Origin: Hibiscus mutabilis | Taxonomy: Eukaryota; Streptophyta; Magnoliopsida; Malvales; Malvaceae | Direction: 5' to 3' | NCBI GenBank assembly: GCA_019671005.1 | Contig: CM033744.1 | Coordinates: 16,794,128 to 16,858,127, forward strand | DNA length: 64,000 nt | Shown here: positions 44,486 to 57,866 of the stretch, one piece after another | How the letters are laid out: each line of letters begins with the position of its first letter | Position numbering within the stretch: position 1 is the first letter of the stretch | Position numbers and translations under genes: made by a program | The notes under the pieces: generated by a model | Databases searched by the model: none | The model's input: the letters and a program-made list of their open reading frames with translations, nothing else | What the model was told of the DNA's origin: nothing

Positions 44486-47400
44486 TGTAATACCCCAAAT
44501 TTTTACTAAGTTGATTAAGGATCATTTAGTACTAAGATAATATCTTAAAAGCTATCTTAGTGACTAAAATGAAAAAAATGCAAACGTTAGGATTTCTTTG
44601 ATTATGGGTTATGGAAAAGGAATTTATGAGATTTAAAATCATCATATGATAGAGGGTAATCTAATTAGGATACTTGCAAAGTTTGGTCAAAATCTGAGGA
44701 AAATTGGAATTGAAATTGAAGTTTAAAATTTAATGACCAAAATGATAAGCAGTCAAAACTTGAGTAGAACAAGACTAAATATGAAAAGTTGAAGGACTAA
44801 AGTTGTAAATTTCCAAAAGTTAGGGTTTTGATTTCATAAATAGGTAGATCACCTAAGGGTGTGGATCGAATGTGGAATTCTGATTTGAACCGATATTTTG
44901 ATTGTTGGGAAATCGCAGTCAAAGTTTAAATGGAATTCGGATACCCGGATAGAACTGAAAAATTTTGAGATTTTACCATATGATAAAGGAAGGTTATAAA
45001 AGTCCGTTACAAGTGTTGAGAATATTTTTAGTTCGATTCAAGATGAATCCTACATTTTAATTATGAGTAAAGGGTTAAATTATAGGTATATTAGATTGAA
45101 TGGAAAATTTAGAAAATATTATTTTGTGAATATTTTATTAAAGTTTGTTGGATTCCAACTAGATTTAGTTAGAATTGTACAAAATGGTAAATTAGAAAAT
45201 AAGACCTAGTTGGAGGGTTATTTGGAATTAAGTAATTAAATGAATTTAATATTCATTTAATTAAATACACATGGCATAAAATAAGATAAAAGATGAAGAA
45301 AATGTTCATCTTCTTCCTCTTCATTTCGAAATGCAAGAGAGAAAAAGGGGGAAAATACACAAAAATTTTTCCTAGGCATTTTGAAGGTTTCCAAACAAGA
45401 TTCAAGGTATGTTTTTGATAGAAAATTAATCTATGTTTAATTTTCTTTTATTTGATAGTAATTTTACAAAGAGTTATGAAGATTTATTCATGTTATTGAT
45501 GAGAGAGAAAATAAGGTTTAATGTTATATGTAGAGATTGAAGATTGATTTAAGTAAACCAATTTCTGTGGAGTTGAAATCAAGCTTAGTTTTAGATTAAT
45601 TTCATGTTTGAAGATATAAACCGTAACCCTAGAATTTGGAATTTTATTTAGAGTTTATGTATTTGTTTGAATTAAGGCTTGATTTAGTTGAATCAAGTAT
45701 AGAAATGATATTTACATGCTTTGATTTTAAATAATTTTATGTCTAGATGCAAAACCCTTAAATTTTGAAAATTAGGGTTTATGTTAAGGTATGGAATTTT
45801 AGAACATGATCGAAAGATAAATGGTTCTATGTGTCTTTTGAGGTGATTGAAATGAAAATACCAAATTAGATTGTACTAGGGACCAAAATGTCAACTTTGT
45901 AAAGTTTAAGAATTTGATCGTTGAGCTCGTATTTAATAAATACTACGTTGGAGAATTAATTTAAGTGATTGGAATTGAAGAGTTTGATATTGTACAAGTT
46001 GAATTTTGATGTTGAGATCAAAATAAAGTTTTTGAATGATAGAAGGACCAAATCGGCAAACATGAAGAAGTTTGGAAACTAAAGTGTAAAATATCAAGTA
46101 AGTGATTTTTAATTAGTATAAGGGTAAATCTGATCAAAACAAGAATTTTGATATAGAATTTTGGAATTTGGATACTGAGAAAATGTCAAATTTGGATCGA
46201 ATATAATTGTTAAGCGTGCTCGGACAAAGTAAAACTAGGATGGGTGATCTCTAAGAAGGTCCCATATCTATGTTTTGATCGATAAGTGACTTCGAAAATT
46301 TTGGAATAATTCGTATGAATATTTGTTAAAGGGATTTTAAGGAAAAATTTTATCCAATAGAGATTTTTGTAATTATCGGTATATTAGATCGAGTCAAAAG
46401 TCGGAGTAGATTCCATAAATATGGGAGATTTATTATGATAATATTATTTATTTATGGAATTTAGAGATATGATATTTTTGGATTAGATTTGATAGTTCGA
46501 TCAATGGAAAATCGTATTAAGTGATTATTGGGTAATTGGATCGAATAAAAATCATAAAATAAAATTTTATGATTTCTTTAGGAATGGGGTATTATGAAGG
46601 AACCAAATTTGGGTCAAATTTAATGGAGTGGTATTTTTGAAGAAGAATTGTAAAAATGAAATTAGTTGAAGGGCAAATTAGTATTTTGGATTAAAATGAA
46701 TTTAATATTCATTTTAATTAGACAAGTGGAAAAATTAAGTTAATTAGGATAATATTAAATTATAAATTAAACAAAATTTTGCCCATTTTATTTTGCCTAT
46801 GCCGTGGAGAAGAAAGAAAGAAGAGAAAAAAAAATTTTCATTTTCAAGCTAATTTTGAAGATTTAAATGCTAGATTCAAGTAAATTAAATTAAGGTAAAG
46901 TGATCTATGCTTAATTCTTTCATTTTTTTTGGTAGTTTTGCATGAAAATGTTAAGTATAACTTATGTTTTTGAAGATGTAGACTGTTAGATTTATGAATA
47001 CATGTTGAATATGAAGTTTGATTTGAATAAATAAGATGTTGTAGGCATGAAAAATAATAAGCTTGAATCTTGTTTAATTATATGTTCAAGGTTATAAACC
47101 TTATCCCTAAGTTTTGGGAATTTGGTTAGGGAATTGAATCAAGGATGAAAATGAATGAATTATGAAACTAGAAGCGTTGTTTCTATGTTAGAATGATTAA
47201 ATTTCCTTTGTTATGTCAAGTGACCAATTCGACTAGAATTGAAAATATAGGGAATTATTGCGAAATTTATTCTAGCATTTCAGTTCAAATTGGGAAGTAA
47301 AGGATTGAAATGACAAGAAAAGAAATGGTGAATGACCATTTTGAAAATGGAAGTTGTTTTTAAAGGACCAATTCAGCCGAATTCTAAATTAAAGGTAATT

Positions 47401-49635
47401 TGTTAGAATTTTTAAAATGTTGAATTAGTTGGTTAATGAATGAATTCAAGTACTTTTATGAAGTTAGTGACTAAGGTGTCACTTTAGTAATGTTTAAAGT
47501 TTGAAGGATAAAATCCAAAGTGAACAAGTAGTAATGGAATTGTTCTAATTTGAGCTTGAACGATTGTTTGATGTCCAAAATGGTCACTAAGGACCTTAGG
47601 ACCAAATCGACAATCACATGGAAATTGGGGAAAATTTTAAAAATATTTTATATTCGAATAATTGTGTTTTGTAAATTACGTTAACAATGTTAGATTTGAA
47701 TCTAACAAATATTTTATTGTATTTATGTAATTAATGGATTCAAGTTTGAATAAGAGAAAGTTTGAGGTAATATGAAAGAAAAGGATTGAACTAGGACTTA
47801 GTGAGGCATCATGTTAAGTGGCCAAGGTGAGTGCATTTTTACTTACTTATATATATGTGATATGAGTGAGAGCTTTTTTTACTTATTTTATATATATGAC
47901 GTGAGGGAGACTTGCAAGAAGTCGACCTTGATATTAATGAAAATCTATGTTGATCAAAGTTATGTAAATTGCATGAAATATTTAATGGTATATGTGATAC
48001 ATTGATATGGGATAATGATTTATCTAAGATAAATCGGATTTTAGATTTTTTGTATAAAGCGCCTAATATTGAACTATGAATGATAGTATTGATGGATTGG
48101 ATATTGAATGTGAGCGTATTATATTGTTATGCACGAGTACTAGTGTGAGAGTCTTTGGTATAATTGGATATCCATAGAGTCTTAGCAGCTGCATTCCAAA
48201 GACTACGACGATGCGTTCGGACACTTTTGATGTTGAAATCGACGTTACGGCATTGCGACACTACGGTGTTGTTTAGACACTTCCATGTCGACTAGCACAA
48301 AAGGTGCGATAATGAGGAGCAAAGGGGCGTCCCTCGAGTATGTACTCACCATCAGCGCTACGACGTTGAAGACATTACGGTGTCATTATGATGACTCGTA
48401 TACCATAGGTTTACATGAAATTGTACTTTGGGCTAAAATTCATGAAATACTTTTAAACAGGTGGATAGGCCAGTAAATCTATTGTATTTCCTACGATAAA
48501 GTAAGAACAATATTATGGCTTTGGATATATATACATACAATTATGATTTATATTGATGCTTTGAACATGAAATGTTGATTATACTGTTGATTTTTGCTCA
48601 AGTACTATTGTGAAGTCTTTGGTATAGTTGGATATCCATAGAGTCCTAGTAGTTGTGTCATAGCATTACGGTGTGAGATAGACTATTTGGGGTCGAGATA
48701 GATTCTTCTGGGTCGATATAAACTCTACGGAGTCGAGTTAGACTTCTGAGTCAGTTAGACTCACGGAGTCGGTTCAAACACTATGTTGTTACATAGCACA
48801 AAATGTGCGAGTATGAGGAGCAAAGGCGTCCTCGAGCACGTACTCATCTTTAGACACTACGGCGTTGTTGACACTACGGTGTCGGTTATGATGACTCGTG
48901 TACCAAAGTATCACATTATATTGTACTTTGGGCTATAATACATGAAATGCATTTATTCATTTAGTTAAGTTAAAAACTTACGTATATTTGATTAATAAAA
49001 TAAAGGTTTGATGATATGATATAAATTGCAATTGGGACTCGGTTGCCATTATGCAAGAAATGTATTGCACTATTATAAGAGGCATGACTTTGATAAGTCT
49101 GTTTTATAAGATTCTATACTTTGATAAATCTGTTTTATAAGATTCTATACATTGCAAGTGAACACTTAATGTGTGTTGTTTCACACGTAGGTTATTGGAA
49201 ACTTACCGGAAGAGGAGACAAGCATGTTAATCAAGCGTCAATCGCCAAACATCAGTAAGACATTCTAATTTTATGATATTCTCTAGTGGGCATGTAACAA
49301 TTTATTTGTTTGTTGTTTAAAAGGTAAAATTTTAAATGTTGTTTGCAGCGTACTAACATTAAATTCAAGAAATGGCTTAGGTAGTGTACCTAGTTTTCAC
49401 ACCTGAATTACATACTTATTTTAATAATTGACTAATATGTTTTATAAATTAATTCGGGGTCAAAACTAGCAATATGCAAATAGGCTATGAATACTTGATA
49501 GTCGATAAAGGATTTTCTTATAAATTAGATTTATGCCAGATGTTTTAAAAAATGGCAAGACAGGAAATCAGTTAAATAATTTAGTAACATCTTCAATGTT
49601 TATTTAATCATCGAATATACGTTGAGGGTGTTACA
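44486..49635 (+). repeat. LTR-C copy 2 (middle, 5150 bp), mosaic
   Basis: The 5' part (to about 47470) shares diagnostic variants with LTR 3, such as 'agataatatcttaaaagc' and the extra 'gttaattaggataata' near 46735. From about 47760 on it shares variants with LTR 1, such as 'gagtgagagctttttt' and 'ggctttggatatatatac'. It contains extra 1-2 base gaps in 48190-48780. Open frames at 47811-48005 and 48285-48476 are not genes. Confidence 0.9.
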
Positions 49636-50110
49636 TTTAGGGTATCGAGCTACATGTTTAGATTCCGGATGCTAAACCAAGTTTGTTATAAATTTGTCAA
49701 GTAAATACATGCACCTAGAATGTCATGTTACAGATGTGTTGATTGTATGACTTGAAGCTGCTCCTCATTAGTATAAGACAAGATAAGATTATAGTAAGAA
49801 AAGTAAGATGCTATCGGATTTCCTCAGTCAACGAATCTTAGAGGTATTTTTATTTGAGAAATATAAATGCTTGGGGGTCTGAAAGAGAGACACATTAGTA
49901 TAAATGAAGTAAAGTATGTCTTTGTTATCAACTTCTAACTTGGTTGAGCTACTTGTGTAGTAGGGAGCTCAAGCACAAGAGCAGGGAATACTATTTTAGA
50001 TATTAGAAGAAATACATAAGAGGTCTTAACCTCCAGTATTTGTATTTGTTAGGTCATTGACTGTTAAAAGTTTAAGTAACTGAGGGCTCTAAATTTTATA
50101 GTAAAAGTGA
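49636..50110 (+). other. Primer site and leader of internal region 2
   Basis: Near-identical to 43512-43989. The primer site reads GGTATCGAGC, lacking one base of GGTATCAGAGC, and short gaps lie just downstream. Confidence 0.7.
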
Positions 50111-50512
50111 ATTGTGATCATTGACTATCATTCAAAAAAAGCTAAGGTGGTAGCTAACACTCTTATTCGAAAGACATTTGTTGCCTTAAGAGCTATGGAT
50201 ACGAGACTAGCATTAAAAGGAGATGGTGCTTTGATTTCCGAGTTAAGAATAAAGTCTACTTTATTAGTTTGAATAAAATATCTTTAGAGAAAAGACGAGA
50301 AGTGTTTGTTAAGGTTCAAATAAGTGGAAGGAGCTAAAACCGAAGACTTTGAAGTTAATTTGATGGATGTTTATATTATCGAGGAAAAATCATTTTTTTT
50401 CAAATGATGAAGAATTAAAGAAACAACTTATCTTTGAGGCACACTATGGTCCTTTGATTGTACATCCAGGTGGAAACCAGATGTATCAAGATTTAAAGAA
50501 TTGATATTGATA
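50111..50512 (+). pseudogene. RNase H end and integrase zinc-binding start, internal region 2
   Basis: Same bridge fragment as 43990-44390, with the same stops. It has one base more in the integrase part, so HPGGNQMYQDLKN is readable in one frame. That shows the ancestral form, and that unit 1 has lost a base there. Non-functional. Confidence 0.8.
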
Positions 50513-50607
50513 GCCAAGCATGGCAACAAGTAAAAGCAGTTTCTTCACCTTTTTGAACTAGTACGTGTTGAAATTTTGAGGACACATTTTCTTAGGTGAG
50601 AGAGAAT

Positions 50608-53600
50608 TGTAATACCCCAAATTTTTACTAAGTTGATTAAGGATCATTTAGTACTAAGATAATATCTTAAAAGCTATCTTAGTGACTAAAATGAAAAAAA
50701 TGCAAACGTTAGGATTTCTTTGATTATGGGTTATGGAAAAGGAATTTATGAGATTTAAAATCATCATATGATAGAGGGTAATCTAATTAGGATACTTGCA
50801 AAGTTTGGTCAAAATCTGAGGAAAATTGGAATTGAAATTGAAGTTTAAAATTTAATGACCAAAATGATAAGCAGTCAAAACTTGAGTAGAACAAGACTAA
50901 ATATGAAAAGTTGAAGGACTAAAGTTGTAAATTTCCAAAAGTTAGGGTTTTGATTTCATAAATAGGTAGATCACCTAAGGGTGTGGATCGAATGTGGAAT
51001 TCTGATTTGAACCGATATTTTGATTGTTGGGAAATCGCAGTCAAAGTTTAAATGGAATTCGGATACCCCGGATAGAACTGAAAAATTTTGAGATTTTACC
51101 ATATGATAAAGGAAGGTTATAAAAGTCCGTTACAAGTGTTGAGAATATTTTTAGTTCGATTCAAGATGAATCCTACATTTTAATTATGAGTAAAGGGTTA
51201 AATTATAGGTATATTAGATTGAATGGAAAATTTAGAAAATATTATTTTGTGAATATTTTATTAAAGTTTGTTGGATTCCAACTAGATTTAGTTAGAATTG
51301 TACAAAATGGTAAATTAGAAAATAAGACCTAGTTGGAGGGTTATTTGGAATTAAGTAATTAAATGAATTTAATATTCATTTAATTAAATACACATGGCAT
51401 AAAATAAGATAAAAGATGAAGAAAATGTTCATCTTCTTCCTCTTCATTTCGAAATGCAAGAGAGAAAAAGGGGGAAAATACACAAAAATTTTTCCTAGGC
51501 ATTTTGAAGGTTTCCAAACAAGATTCAAGGTATGTTTTTGATAGAAAATTAATCTATGTTTAATTTTCTTTTATTTGATAGTAATTTTACAAAGAGTTAT
51601 GAAGATTTATTCATGTTATTGATGAGAGAGAAAATAAGGTTTAATGTTATATGTAGAGATTGAAGATTGATTTAAGTAAACCAATTTCTGTGGAGTTGAA
51701 ATCAAGCTTAGTTTTAGATTAATTTCATGTTTGAAGATATAAACCGTAACCCTAGAATTTGGAATTTTATTTAGAGTTTATGTATTTGTTTGAATTAAGG
51801 CTTGATTTAGTTGAATCAAGTATAGAAATGATATTTACATGCTTTGATTTTAAATAATTTTATGTCTAGATGCAAAACCCTTAAATTTTGAAAATTAGGG
51901 TTTATGTTAAGGTATGGAATTTTAGAACATGATCGAAAGATAAATGGTTCTATGTGCTCTTTTGAGGTGATTGAAATGAAAATACCAAATTAGATTGTAC
52001 TAGGGACCAAAATGTCAACTTTGTAAAGTTTAAGAATTTGATCGTTGAGCTCGTATTTAATGAATGCTACGTTGGAGAATTAATTTAAGTGATTGGAATT
52101 GAAGAGTTCGATATTGTACAAGTTGAATTTTGATGTTGAGATCAAAATAAAGTTTTTGAATGATAGAAGGACCAAATCGGCAAACATGAAGAAGTTTGGA
52201 AACTAAAGTGTAAAATATCAAGTAAGTGATTTTTAATCAGTATAAGGGTAAATCTGATCAAAACAAGAATTTTGATATCGAATTTTGGAATTTGGATACA
52301 GTAGAAAATGTCGAATTTGGATCGAATATAATTGTTAAGCGTGCTCAGACAAAGTAAAACTAGGATGGGTGATCTCTACGAAGGTCCCATATCTATGTTT
52401 TGATCGATAAGTGACTTCGAAAATTTTGGAATAATTCGTATGAATATTTGTTAAAGGGATTTTAAGGAAAAATTTTATCCAATAGAGATTTCGTGTAATT
52501 ATCGGTATATTAGATCGAGTCAAAGTGTCGGAGTAGATTCCATAAATATGGGAGATTTATTACGATAATATTATTTATTTATGGAATTTAGAGATATGAT
52601 ATTTTTGGATTAGATTTGATAGTTCGATCAATGGAAAATCGTATTAAGTGATTATTGGGTAATTGGATCGAATAAAAATCATAAAATAAAATTTTATGAT
52701 TTCTTTAGGAATGGCCGGTTATGAAGGAACCAAATTTGGGTCAAATTTAATGGAGTGGTATTTTTGAAGAAGAATTGTAAAAGTGAAATTAGTTGAAGGG
52801 CAAATTAGTATTTTGGATTAAAATGAATTTAATATTCATTTTAATTAGACAAGTGGAAAAATTAAGTTAATTAGGATAATATTAAGTTATAAATTAAACA
52901 AAATTTTGCCCATTTTATTTTGCCTATGCCGTGGAGAAGAAAGAAAGAAGAGAAAACAAAAATTTTCATTTTCAAGCTAATTTTGAAGATATATAGGCTA
53001 GATTCAAGTAAATTAAATTAAGGTAAAGTGATCTATGCTTAATTCTCTTCACTTTTATGGTAGTTTTGCATGAAAAGGTTAAGTATAACTTATGTTTTTG
53101 AAGATGTAGACTGTTAGATTTATGAATACATGTTGAATATGAAGTTTGATTTGAATAAATAAGATGTTGTAGGCATGAAAAATAATAAGCTTGAATCTTG
53201 TTTAATTATATGTTCAAGGTTATAAACCTTATCCCTAAGTTTTGGGAATTTGGTTAGGGAATTGAATCAAGGATGGAAAATGAATGAATTATGAAACTAG
53301 AAGCGTTGTTTCTATGTTAGAATGATTAAATTCCCTTTGTTACGTCAAGTGACCAATTCGACTAGAATTGAAAATATAGGGGAATTATTGCGAAATTTAT
53401 TCTAGCATTTCAGTTCAAATTGGGAAGTAAAGGATTGAAATGACAAGAAAAGAAATGGTGAATGACCATTTTGAAAATGGAAGTTGTTTTTAAAGGACCA
53501 ATTCAGCCAGAATTCTAAATTAAAGGGAATTTGATAGAATTTTAAAAATGTTGAATTAGTTGGTTAATGAATGAATTCAAGTACTTTTGCGAAGTTAGTG

Positions 53601-55615
53601 ACTAAGGTGTCACTTTAGTAATGTTTGAAGGGATAAAATCCAAAGTGAACAGGTAGTAATAGAATTGCTCTAATTTGAGCTTGAACGATTGTTTGATGTC
53701 CAAAATGGTCACTAAGGACCTTAGGACCAAATCGGCAATCACATGGAAATTGGGGAAAATTTTAGAAATATTTTATATTCGAATAATTGTGTTTTGTAAA
53801 TTAAGTTAACAATGTTAGATTTGAATCTAACAATATTTTATTGTATTTATGTAATTAATGGATTCAAGTTTGAATCAGAGAAAGTTCGAGGTACTATGAA
53901 AGAAAAGATCGAACTAGGAATTAGTGAGGCATCATGTTAAGTGGCCAAGGTGAGTGCATTTTTACTTACTTATATATATGTGATATGAGTGAGTGCATTT
54001 TTACTTATTTTATATATGTGACGTGAGGGAGACTTGCAAGAAGTCGACCTTGATATTAATGAAAATGTATGTTGATAAAAGTTATGTAAATGGCATGAAA
54101 TATTTAATGGTATATGTGATACATTGATATGGGATAATGATTTATCTAAGATAAATCGGATTTTAGATTTTTTGTATAAACTGCCTAATATTGAACTATG
54201 AATGATAGCAATGATGGACTGGATATTGAATGTGAACGTATTATATTGTTATGCCCGAGTACTAGTGTGAGAGTCTTTGGTATAATTGGATATTCATAGA
54301 GTCTTAGCAGCTGCATTCCAGCACTACGATGCGTTCCAGACACTTTTGTGTTGAAATCAGACGTTACGGCGTTGCAGACACTACGGTGTTGTTTAGACAC
54401 TTTGGTGTCGACTAGCATAAAAGGTGCGATAATGAGGAGCAAAGGGCGTCCTTGAGTACGTACTCACCATCAGACGCTACGACGTTGAAGACATTGCGGT
54501 GTCATTATGATGACTCGTATACCATAGGTTCACATGAAATTGTACTTTGGGCTAAAATTCATGAAATACTTTTAGACAGGTGGATAGGCCAATAAATCTA
54601 TCGTATTTCCTACTGATAAAGTAAGAACGATATCATGACTTTGATGTATATACATACAATTATGATTTATATTGATGCTTTGAACAGGAATGTTGATTAT
54701 ACTGTTGATTTTTGCCCAAGTACTATTGTGAAGTCTTTGGTATAGTTGAATATCCATAGAGTCCTAGCAGCTGCATCATAGCACTACGGTGCGAGATAGA
54801 CTCTTTGGGGTCGAGATAGACTCTTCGGGGTCGATATAAACTCTACGGAGTTTGTTCAAACACTATGGTGTTACATAGCACAAAATGTGCGAGTATGAGG
54901 AGAAAAAGGCGTCCTCGAGTACGTACTCATCATTAGACGCTACGACGTTGTTGACACTACGGTGTCGGTTATGATGACTCGTGTACCAAAGTATCACATT
55001 ATATTGTACTTCAGTCTATAATACATGAAATGCATTTATGTAGGCAGTTATATGACAGAGGCATGACTTTGATAAGTCTGTTTTATAAGATTCTATACAT
55101 TTAAATGATTTACTTTAAATTATAGTTGCTTCATTTTTGTGAATACTTAATCTGTGCTATTTCACACATAGGTTATTGGAAACTGACCGGAAGAGGAGAC
55201 AAGAATGTTAATCAAGCGGCAATCTGCCAAACATCAGTAAAACATTTTAATTTTATGATATTCACTAGGGGCATGTAACAATTTATTCGTTAGTTGTTTA
55301 AAAGGTAAAATTTTAAATGTTGTTTGCCGCGTACCGATATTAATTTCAATAAAGGGCTTAGGTAGTGTACCTAGTTTTCACCCTGAATTACATACTTATT
55401 TTAATAATTGACTAATATGTTTTATAAATCAATTCAGGGTCAAAACTGGCAATATGCAAATAGGCTATCAATACTTCGATAGTCGATAAAAGATTATTTT
55501 ATAAATTAGATTTATGACAGATGTTTTAAAAAAATTGCAAGATAGGAAATAAGTTAAATAATTTAGTAACATCTCGTGTGTATTTAATCATCGAATATAC
55601 ATTGAGGGTGTTACA
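50608..55615 (+). repeat. LTR-C copy 3 (5008 bp)
   Basis: The 5' half is near-identical to LTR 2. The 3' half differs from both others: fewer 21-bp units near 54800, 'gtgagtgcatttttac' near 53990, a missing block near 55035 and TGTGC...CACA for the hairpin (55155-55175). Ends GGTGTTACA. A minus-strand frame at 54185-54442 is a shadow. Confidence 0.9.
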
Positions 55616-55620
55616 CATTA
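55616..55620. other. Target-site duplication, right copy (CATTA)
   Basis: Identical to 38374-38378. Confidence 0.9.
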
Positions 55621-55694
55621 TGTATAATATATATAGGAGGTAGAACCATCCATTAAATATATATATATATAAACTTGAATTTTAAATCTTACCT
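55621..55694 (-). other. Athila leader between primer site and gag
   Basis: A short AT-rich leader (with a run of AT near 55658-55672) that continued into 38378 before the array inserted. Total leader length would be under 250 bases. Confidence 0.65.
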
Positions 55695-55712
55695 TCCCCG
55701 GCAACGGCACCA
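55695..55712 (-). other. Primer-binding site, tRNA-Asp type (Athila)
   Basis: The minus strand reads TGGTGCCGTTGCCGGGGA. The known Athila-type site is TGGCGCCGTTGCCGGGGA, so there is one change. It sits a few bases inside the LTR end. Confidence 0.88.
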
Positions 55713-55718
55713 AAAACT

Positions 55719-57101
55719 TGACTGACTCTTTTCAGCCGTATACCCAAGTGCAGGTTGTTGTTAAGTAATACTTATCAGGAGTCCAAGGTTGAATCCACAG
55801 GGAAGTTTTGTTTAGAAATTACAAGATAAAAAATAAAATAAAAATCTGCAAAGAGAATAATTGATTAGAAAATAAACAACAATATAAACAAAAGAAGCTG
55901 AGGTTTTGAGAATCCACTCTTGGAATTATACTAAGATTAATTTTTATTCTTCTTATTACTCAATTGAAGTGCATATAATGAAATGAAATCCAATCGGAAG
56001 GTCCTGCAATGAAAGTCCAAAGTCCATTGTCCAATGTTCATTATCAAAGTCCAAAGTACAATAAACAATGTCCAAAAAATGCAAAGGTATAGCATATGGT
56101 GTTATATGGATTGGTGTAATCAAAATTAGTAAACAAGTCCAAGTGTTCATTATGCCAATTTGTTTTGTCTACAATAAATCAAGTTAATTATAACAAGCAT
56201 TTATTGTGCCAAATTACTTGTCTATAATGAAGCAAGGTTCTTAATTTATTAACATGAATATTAGCCAACTGAATTTAATATCATATACTAATTTAACATG
56301 TTTTAGTATATGTTGAGAATTTTAAACTAACCTAGAGTATATACCAAGAGCCTCATCCTTTCACCTCAGCAACTTGACTTAGAAAGACACCATAACTTTC
56401 AAGAAAATAAATTTTGGTTTACAAAAACCAAACATAAGAAAGAAAAATATAAAGATGAAAGAAAGAAAAGTGATCTTTAATTTTTAACAACAAGGTTACA
56501 ACCAAGATTCCAAGATGGTTTACAAGGCAAAAATAATCCTACTTATGGAAATTTGTGATGCTAAAAGCCAAAAGATGGTGGCTGGAAATTCATCCACTTG
56601 AAAGAAATCTTTGCATTATTTGATGATGACTTTGCATTACTCCGGTTTTGAATTCCCATTTTGCTTTGAAAAAGTAGTAGACTCAATAAGCTTTCCAACA
56701 GTATCTCACGGTCTAATTTTTGAGTTCTTGAGCTCAAGTTATAGTAAAACCTTGCAATATATTGAGTGCAGAATTTCAGTACCAGTTTATTGAGTCTATT
56801 TTCTCAATTCCAGCATTTGCCCAATTCCATTCACCTTGGATCATCTTTGGATTCAACTTCATTTGTGTCATAATTGCAATCACCAAATTCAACATATCTA
56901 AGCCTGCAATTAACACAAAAAATACAATTTATTAAAAATAACTGAAAACATAACAAAAGTACTAAAACCGCAACATATTTAAAATACAAACCACAAAATA
57001 TGAAATAACGCAAAACTTACAAATTTCAATAAAATACTTAATAAACAATGCAAATGTTCATACTATATATACTAAAATGAGACTATATTAAGGACTCATC
57101 A
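55719..57101 (-). repeat. 5' LTR of the Athila element (about 1.38 kb)
   Basis: On the minus strand it starts TGATGAGTCCTTAATATAG at 57101 and ends with a CA next to AGTTTTTGG and the primer site. TGATGAGTC is a common start of Athila-type LTRs. Open frames at 55956, 56611 and 56831 are not gene-like. Confidence 0.75.
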
Positions 57102-57866
57102 AGTTGCACCACATGTGCTTTAATGTTATACATTTTGGTGCTTTTCATGGGAAAGGTGGTGTTTTGAGGTGTATGTGCAAGATGCTGGAGGATGCTAAAG
57201 GAGTGCTAGAGTAGATGAGTAGCAGATCTCATTTCTGGAGCTGAAGAGGGATCAAGATTTGGAGATGAATCTACTTTTGCCCACCTGGACTTTCTCCCTG
57301 ATATGGAACATTAAATATAGCGGGAAATTAATGGCCCTCTTTAATGAAGCCATACGCACTTTAGGGCCCTTAAACTCTAGTTTCATCTCCTATATAACGG
57401 AGACTTGGACGCCAATTCAAAGGAGAGCGATTATAAACAATAGTCTTAGTCTGAAGCTTACGGAGAACCACCAGGGTGGAAGCTAGAGAAATCGCTTCAT
57501 GACAGAAACCATCGAGGGAGGCCTATTGAGTGAGAGACCTACAACAATAATTGGATGATACAGAGGGAGTTTGTCGAGGACGCTTGGCTCTTTTCTTTTC
57601 CTTGCTTGATAAACTATCATACTTTAATATCATTATTATTATGGATGTTTTAGGCTCAAACATGAGCCTTTTAACTATTATGCTCATTGTTCTTCATTCG
57701 TAGTTATTGTAATAACTATCGAGATAGGCCTTTTAAATATTGATCTGTGGCTTAGTATCAAGAGAGTTAGGTTATACAAACGTGAACAGTGGGGTTATGC
57801 TGTTAACTTTGTCCTAATCCATCTTAGACATAAGTTTGGGGTTTCAACGACTAAAAAGGAGTTCAT
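57102..57866. other. Unassigned stretch, possibly an LTR or leader fragment
   Basis: Contains 'gaccaattcaaaggag'-style leader text, 'attattatggatgtttt', 'aaacatgagccttttaac' and 'gagagttaggttatacaaa'. Its order (purine-rich stretch, then T-rich) is like the U5 end of a plant LTR in plus orientation, but no second copy is in the window. A 75-codon open frame at 57259-57486 has no recognisable motif. Confidence 0.35.

Larger units (their letters stand above)
38379..55615 (+). mobile_element. Tandem LTR-internal-LTR-internal-LTR array (LTR-C family)
   Basis: Three LTRs (38379-43511, 44486-49635, 50608-55615) alternate with two near-identical ~973-bp internal regions (43512-44485, 49636-50607). 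Each LTR starts TGTAATACCCC and ends GGTGTTACA. Each internal region begins with a tRNA-Met-type primer site and ends with a purine-rich tract. A single perfect target duplication brackets the whole. The unit is non-autonomous: no gag, protease or RT, only a bridge of RNase H end and integrase start. See the findings for the mosaic middle LTR. Confidence 0.92.

Noticed and set aside
57259..57486. A 75-codon open frame as a small host gene
   Set aside because: No recognisable domain, no supported start context, and the surroundings look like repeat sequence.
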